From the NCBI GenBank assembly GCA_905221605.1, contig CAJNDS010000032.1, positions 1-33,500 on the forward strand: DNA of 33,500 nucleotides, read 5' to 3'. Source of the stretch: Symbiodinium natans. Taxonomy: Eukaryota > Sar > Dinophyceae > Suessiales > Symbiodiniaceae. Below, one piece after another: positions 28,450 to 33,500 of this stretch (position 1 is its first letter; every line of letters starts with the position of its first letter). The notes beneath the pieces were generated by a model. The model did no database searches. It was not told the origin of the DNA and worked only from the letters and a program-made list of their open reading frames with translations. Made by a program: the position numbers and the translations under genes.

Positions 28450-28941
28450 GCTGAAAGTATCCGGTCTGTGTCGGCACGGAATGAACACCAAAGTAGCCGG
28501 TCGGTGCAAATGAACCTGGCAGGCGTAGTCGGTCTATATCGACCCCTGGATTTTGCCTGAAAGCCGCAAAAGTACGCGGTTGTGTTTGGTGAGCAAGGAA
28601 AAACTCCGAGGAGGGGGCTGGACGCGTGCCCGCGCGCGGGGGACCGCGCTGCCGTTATTCTTTTGGGTGAGGCTGCAGCCTCAGAATTTTGGGTCTGGTG
28701 GGAAGCAGAGATTTCGGCTGCTGTGTTATTCCATGGAGAGTGTTTCACCCGTCACTACGAGCGAATCGGCTTGGAGACAGACTCACTGTGCTGCTGATGC
28801 GGTAAACGAGCTAGCTTCAAAAAAAAAAAAGGGAAGCAAAGATTCCGGGGAGGCTGTGCTGCAGCCTCAGAATTGTCGGTCAGGTGGGAAGCAAAGATGC
28901 CGAAGAGGGCGTGCTGCAGCCAAGGATCTGTTGTTCTCTGT

Positions 28942-28959
28942 TTCTGCCTATCCGCAGAA
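28942..28959. repeat. Hairpin copy 3 (6-bp stem plus wobble)
   Basis: ttctgc, loop ctatcc, gcagaa, with a T-G wobble pair extending the stem by one. Confidence 0.85.
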
Positions 28960-29301
28960 GCTTGACTGAAGGAAACCTGTCTGTGTCGGCGCAAAAGGAG
29001 TCGTGGGAACTGCTAGCTGGAGGCTCAAAAATGTGTACATGTCGGTCTACATTCGGACTTGGGCAATCTTGCCAATGCAATCTTGCTCGACTCGAAGGTC
29101 CTGAAAGTAGATGCCCGAAACTGGCAGAAAACCCGAGGCCCTATGTGGTGACCTCCACAGTTAGTTTTGAAGTGGCCATCGTTCACACATGGACCCCTGC
29201 GCAGCTCTCGAAGAGACCAAAGCGCAGGCCTGTCTGGGCGCATCGTCTTGCTACTTCTGCGCTTGAGTTGAGTCATGTTGTCCTGGTGTTTAGGTTCGCA
29301 G

Positions 29302-29892
29302 CTTGACTAAGCAGATCAACGCGCTGGCCCGTTCAAGTCGCAAAGCGAAACGACGGGAACTTGACGGGGGCTTGTCTCCTGCGCAGTGCGTGAGTTTGCT
29401 GGCTGTCTACATCTTGTCCGGCTTCAACGTTGCATTGGCAATTGAATTTTGCAGGCAGAAGAGGCATGCCTGTACATGGACTGATGAGGACACTCAAGCG
29501 TTCGTGGAGAACCTGTACTTACAGCAGAGTGTCGAGGATCTGGTTCGCATCGAGACGGAGCAAAGCAAGCGCCGCCTGATGGCAGTGCGGTTCATAGCAA
29601 GTTGGGAGTGCCACAACTTTGCAATCCACGCCAACCAGCAAGGGGCTGCGCCGTCAACGGCTCTTGTTGCCAGGAACTATGTCTTGCATGCTGCCCAGCT
29701 GGCTGCGGAGGCAGTGCCCCCCTGCCTGCAGCGTCGTGTTGAGCAGGGACCTGCTGCGCTTCCTGCAGCAAGGCGGGGCCTGCGCAAATGGTCCCGGCGT
29801 TTTCGACGTCGCTGGGGCTTTCGCTGGGGGGCGTTGGAGGCTACAGATTGCTCGTCGGTGCAAGAAACGGTGGACAAGGTCCTGGCCTGGTG
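29302..29892 (+). CDS. Transposase exon 1, N-terminal DNA-binding part
   Basis: About 196 codons, from INALARSSRKAKRRELDGGL through LSPAQCVSLLAVYILSGFNV to ETVDKVLAW. A stop (TAG 29894) follows the donor at once, as expected for an exon end. Basic residues are concentrated at both ends, fitting DNA binding. Confidence 0.65.
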
Positions 29893-30308
29893 GTAGGACT
29901 GGTAGGACGTAAGTTACCCGCACTCACGGAAGATCTTCTGTCCTGCTACAGTCCAAGTAGCTCAAGGCAAGATGATGTGAAACTTCGGGTCCAGGATTTG
30001 CCGTCAAGAGAGAGCATGTACATACTTGGAGAGCCAGGAGTCTTCCGAAACCCTTCAGGTTGCACCCGGGAGGGTTTTTTTGCTGTTCTTCTGGTCACTC
30101 TTTTGGGGCCTGTTTGTGGGTGCCTCTTTCGGGCCCCTTTTCGGGCCACTTTTTGGGTACCCTTTTGGTTCCCTGTACTCAGTGACTGACCCCGCACCCC
30201 GGACTGCTTTTGGAGCCCCCGAAACAGGGCCCGCTTTTCCTTGGGTTTTTTGGGTACCGAGAGGCGTGTTGTGGTAGAAGCTCCTGCTGCTTGTTGTCCT
30301 CTGTGAAG
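29893..30308 (+). other. Predicted 416-nt transposase intron
   Basis: Starts GTAGGACTGG and ends ctctgtgaag. A perfect alternative donor (gac|GTAAGT) lies 16 bases inside, at 29909. The intron holds a run of short tttt(c/t)ggg(c/t)cc words at 30070-30180. Frames shift and stop throughout. Confidence 0.5.
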
Positions 30309-31212
30309 TACTCAGGTGAGCCTTTTTTGGCACCACGCCGACTGGCTGACGTCACGCGTAGCGACGGACCGTGTCCCAGTCTACCTCAACCTGGATGAGA
30401 CCAGCGTCGCCTACTCTTTCTATGCAGCACGTGGCTGGATCTCGAAGAAGGTGCGGCGGCCGAGAGCCAGGGTTCCAGCCGCGCGTCGTCGAGGGTCCAT
30501 CACGCACGTGGCGCTCATTAGCAGCGTCATTGCTCTGCAGCCACACCTCCCCCAGATCTTGATCTGTGGTCGCAGGTCTGTGAGCAAGTCCGTGCTTGCC
30601 CGTTTTCAATCGATTGCACCAAAGAATGTGGTCATTTTCCATCAGGCGAGTAGTTGGAACACCGCGAGCATCATGTGCGAGATACTCCGCCTGGTGGGAG
30701 CAGTGTTGCGGGCAAAGTTTCCGTCCTACCAAGGCATCCTGCTGCTTGACACTGCTCCAATGCATGTTGCCCCTGCCGTTGTTCGAGTGGCGCGACTGCA
30801 GCAGCTCTGGCTGCTGCCGGTGCCTCCGTCCACAACACAATACGTTCAGCCGCTCGATGTGAGTGTCTTCAGCCAATACAAGGGCTTCCTGCAGTCTCGC
30901 AGCCGCGATGTTCGCATCGAACGAGGCGGTGTTGACGTAGAAGACTGGCTAAGACTTGTTTTTGCCGCGTGCGATGCTTTTCTGAATAACAAAGCTTGGT
31001 ACAAAGCCTTTGCTTTGGTAGGCGTACCTGCGGACAGCCAACAAGGCTTGAACGCGGAACTTGGACATTTGTTTCCTCAAGGGCGTAAGCTTTTTCCGCA
31101 ACCGGAAAAGCTAACGCCAGGAGAATTCGCAAGGTTGTTGCCCAAGCGGTGCAAGATTGCGTTTGATGACTGGATTGGGGCGCCTGAAGGGCATCCCCCG
31201 TTTCTGGCTTGA
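30309..31212 (+). CDS. Transposase exon 2, DDE catalytic core
   Basis: 300 codons to TGA 31210-31212. Beyond the triad, the end has LGHLFPQGRKLFPQPEKLTP and FARLLPKRCKIAFDDWIG. The duplicated block copy B starts 14 bases after the stop. Confidence 0.8.
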
Positions 31213-31216
31213 GAGC

Positions 31217-31405
31217 AAAACCTTAACTGTGGAGGTGCCTTCGAATGACCGAGGATGTGCGCTGTTTTTGGCAAGCCTAAATGCAGCTCCTGAACCTGCA
31301 GCCTCTTTTTGGTGTCTGCTTGTACAGAAGCTCGTAGCTATGGACGGGGAGGTCGGTGTAGCAGCACATGGAGCTCCAAATGGAGCGCCAGTAGCTTTGC
31401 CACAG
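31217..31405 (+). CDS. Duplicated gene fragment exon 1, copy B
   Basis: Same open frame as 20302-20490 from TVEVPSNDRG onward. Upstream of 31226 the sequence is the transposase 3' end instead of the copy A context, so this copy has lost its own 5' part. ESKTLTVEVPS is open across the junction. Confidence 0.5.
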
Positions 31406-31451
31406 GCGGCGTGTTGCACCTGACAAGAGACGCGTGTGTTGTGCTTTGCAG

Positions 31452-31653
31452 TTTGCCAGGGAATTACCGTTTCCGGCAGGAAACGCCCCACCAGAAGATA
31501 GAGCGTCTCAAGCGAGAGCGCCGCGAAGCAAAGGACAGCTGGCTGCCTTTGTGTCAAACATGCAAGCTGCCGGACATGGTTGCGAGGCTCTTGCCAAGCA
31601 ACTTACAAAGGCAGTGAAGCAGCAAGTGCGCAAAGTCAAGAAGGTCTGGGTGC
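31452..31653 (+). CDS. Duplicated gene fragment exon 2, copy B
   Basis: Matches 20537-20738 without visible change, including the short GC-AG intron before it. Confidence 0.5.
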
Positions 31654-31688
31654 GTGTTGGGCCTTGCATTGTTCATCGCTCTTTGTAG

Positions 31689-31793
31689 AGGCACGGGCCA
31701 TTGCAAAGCTGCTCACGGAAAACGAACTCTTAGGAGTTCTCGTCGAAAAACGCCAGGCAGTGTCATGCTGTCAGAGTTTCTTGAGCCATGTCG
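31689..31793 (+). CDS. Duplicated gene fragment exon 3, copy B
   Basis: Matches 20774-20878. The same borders and the same frame uncertainty apply. Confidence 0.4.
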
Positions 31794-32428
31794 GTGTTGG
31801 CGGCGCAGGCTGCGTCACAGTCGTGAGGGCGGCGTAGCGCTGCTTTGTTTTCTGCCTGCAAAAATTCGGAGTCTCGAAGGAGTCTTGGAACTTTTGCATG
31901 GCACGTGTGGCTGGGGAACAGCTGCCGGGCGTGTGTGTTGAAGGAGAAAGACTAATGACAATTCCATCCAGGTGCAACCAATGGTCATGGGTTGGGGTTC
32001 GGGCCGAAGGGCTCCGAGTGTCGGCTTGGGGAAGCTTAGGGGATCTTAGGGGTTTAGGCAAGGGACTTGGACAGATGCCAACCAAATCCCAACTCGATAG
32101 TCCGCATGGTATGTGCGCAGGTCACCAGAGGCACCAGGGGAATTTTAGCATCATGTCGAGTCATGTCTTGCAGGGCAGAGCCGCATTCTTGCAGTAGCAT
32201 GCGATCCCCTTGCTCATCGCTTCCTGGTCCTCTCGGGGCTTAGGCAAAGTCTGAGGCTTCCCTCTTCTGGACTCATTCGCGCTTTGTCTTGTCTTGTGCT
32301 TCCTCCCTGCAGCCCTTTTGTGGTCGTGCGCATTTTGCAAGACGTCGGAGCCTCATATTGTGATTGAAACTGCAACATTTTCTGATTCTGTTGCGCTGGA
32401 GTTAGAGGTATAGGGCGGAAGCAAAGGG

Positions 32429-33434
32429 TTGAAGACTGGCAGGGGTTTTTACTTTGATGTAGACGCGACTTGACGCCTCTGGGTTGTTCACCGGGGTCTC
32501 CTGATGTTTGGGCTGAGTAGAAGCCACTTGACGCTCAGGTGCAGGAATCTTGCATGATGCGAACTGACGGACATGGAATGCTCTTCGCCGCCATCTCAGA
32601 CATGGAGCGCACAAGGGGAATCCGACCGTTTTGTGTTCTGTCTTGGCAACTTGTGGGCAGGGGTTGTACTTGGATATTTGAGCTGAGCAGCAGCGACTTG
32701 ACGCTTCTCAGGGTTGAGCACGGGGGTCTTTTGTCCGGATGTTTGCGCTGAATAGAAGCCACTTGCATGACGAGGACTGACGGACATGGAAGCTCTTCGC
32801 CGCCATCTCAGTCCTGGAGCGTGCAAGGGGAATCCGACTGTTTTGTGTTCTCTCTTGGCGACTTGTGGGCAGTAATTTTGATGTTTGAGCTGAGCAGCAG
32901 CGTCTTGACGCTTTTGAGGGTTGAGCACAGAGGTCTTGTCTGATGTTTTTGAGCCGAGTAGAAGCACTTGACGCTCAGGTGGAGTGTGGAATCTTGCATG
33001 CCGCGGACTGACGTTTCGCCACCATCTCAGACCTGGAGCGCACAAGGGGAATCCGACTGTTTTGTGTTGTCTCTGTTAACCGCTTGTGAGCAGGGGTTTA
33101 ACTTTGATGTTTGAGCTGAGCAGAAGAGCTGAGTAGGCAGGTGTTGAGGGTTGTGGAGCGGGGTTTTGTCCTGATGTTTGAATTGAGTAGAAGCAAGATG
33201 ACACGCAGGTGCAGAGTGGAATCTTGCATGAGGAGGACTGACGGACACGGAATGCTCTTCGCAGCCCGGGAGCGTGCAAGGGGAATCTGACTGTTTTGTG
33301 TTTTCGTTTTGCTTGTGCGGAAGGCATAGTCCGGGATTGGCTCCGAGAGTTGTGCACAGGGGTTGTGAGTTGAGCACAAATGACTTGACGCTTCTGGTGG
33401 AGAGTGGATTCTTGCAAGGACTTGGCGGACACCT
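32429..33434. repeat. Diverged 212-234 bp tandem repeat, copy B
   Basis: Same array as 21505-22510, shifted by 10924. Anchors fall at 32615, 32827, 33046 and 33280. The differences between units are shared by both copies, so the array diverged before the block was duplicated. Confidence 0.9.
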
Positions 33435-33500
33435 CTGTTGGCAGCTGATGTGTATGCAAGACCGACATAGTCAGGTAAGAAGAAGTCCGCTTGTATTTTC

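Larger units (their letters stand above)
28066..29301. repeat. Diverged repeats with recurrent hairpin between Rep and transposase
   Basis: Two families intermingle. One has ctgca(a/g)cctcagaat and ggtgggaagca(a/g)agat words near 28326, 28670, 28858 and 28903. The other has the hairpin ttctgc-N6-gcagaa followed by ctgaaag and a c(t/g)gtctgt(g/a)tcggc word near 28216, 28422 and 28942. No gene is convincing. A possible ATG-bearing first exon of the transposase (MPETGRKPEALC at about 29111) is only a guess. Confidence 0.6.
29302..31212 (+). mobile_element. DDE transposase gene, two exons
   Basis: Exon 1 (29302-29892) follows acceptor ttaggttcgcag and has no early ATG, so at least one upstream exon is expected. 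It encodes a helical region ending WSRRFRRRWGFRWGAL, the kind of DNA-binding helix-turn-helix end seen in pogo/Tc1-like transposases. Exon 2 (30309-31212) encodes the catalytic core: NLDET (first Asp, 30394-30396), LLLDTAPMH (second, 30748-30750) and STTQYVQPLDVSVF (third, 30856-30858). Thirty-five residues separate the last two, a DD35D triad as in the DDE_1 superfamily (pogo, Tigger, Fot1). A GT donor TGGTG|GTAGGA and acceptor TGTGAAG|T join the exons in phase, for about 497 residues, the usual size. All three acidic residues are present and no frameshift is visible, so it could be active. I found no terminal inverted repeats or target duplication. Confidence 0.8.
31226..33500. repeat. Segmental duplication, copy B (runs off window)
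   Basis: Matches 20311-22576. It begins within the actgtggagg word 14 bases after the transposase stop and ends only because the window ends (cttgtattttc = 22576). Confidence 0.95.

Noticed and set aside
29302-31225. Terminal inverted repeats bounding the transposase
   Set aside because: I compared the sequence just upstream of 29302 and just downstream of 31212 by eye and found no inverted match. The downstream side is replaced by the duplicated block, so the right end may be lost or lie elsewhere.

Overview
The window looks like nuclear DNA of a dinoflagellate, probably a Symbiodiniaceae or other Suessiales relative. This is inferred from gene architecture, not from a marker gene. The signs are many short exons on one strand for about 20 kb, introns with GC-AG and GA-AG as well as GT-AG borders, abundant simple repeats and satellites, a degenerate TTTAGGG-type telomere-like tract, and a CRESS-Rep-like and a DDE transposase gene. 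No spliced-leader sequence, rRNA, tRNA or histone gene was found.

Left domain (about 0.5-19.7 kb, minus strand). Few open reading frames here are long, because the coding sequence is cut into exons of about 40-370 nt. Reading the minus strand for acceptor, open frame and donor gives about 40 candidate exons. In several runs the splice phase of each exon end matches the next exon start. The best runs are 6928-5819, 5666-4695, 8939-8482, 11464-9479, 14992-13570, 15509-14926, 16138-15822 and 19734-19156. They form one very long gene or a few co-oriented genes of unrecognised function. At 4.7-6.9 kb a four-exon cassette is present twice in tandem. The introns hold long tracts, (TTC)n, (CT)n, a 9-bp array and an 11-bp array, all pyrimidine on the plus strand and therefore purine in the inferred transcript.

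Strand switch. Coding sense changes between about 19.74 and 20.3 kb; everything I can read to the right is on the plus strand.

Right domain (20.3-33.5 kb, plus strand). In order: a gene fragment of at least three exons; a diverged tandem repeat of 212-234 bp; a 279-bp satellite interrupted by a 690-bp insert; a single-exon 490-codon Rep-like gene with a clear superfamily 3 helicase domain; a region of diverged repeats containing a recurrent hairpin; and a DDE transposase gene apparently split by one 416-nt intron. Fourteen bases after the transposase stop, the sequence from 20311 onward restarts almost unchanged and runs off the window end. The simplest reading is a tandem duplication of about 10.9 kb whose unit carries the satellite, the Rep-like gene and the transposase.

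I had no tools. Exon borders, repeat boundaries and identity statements come from reading by eye and need RNA and alignment checks.
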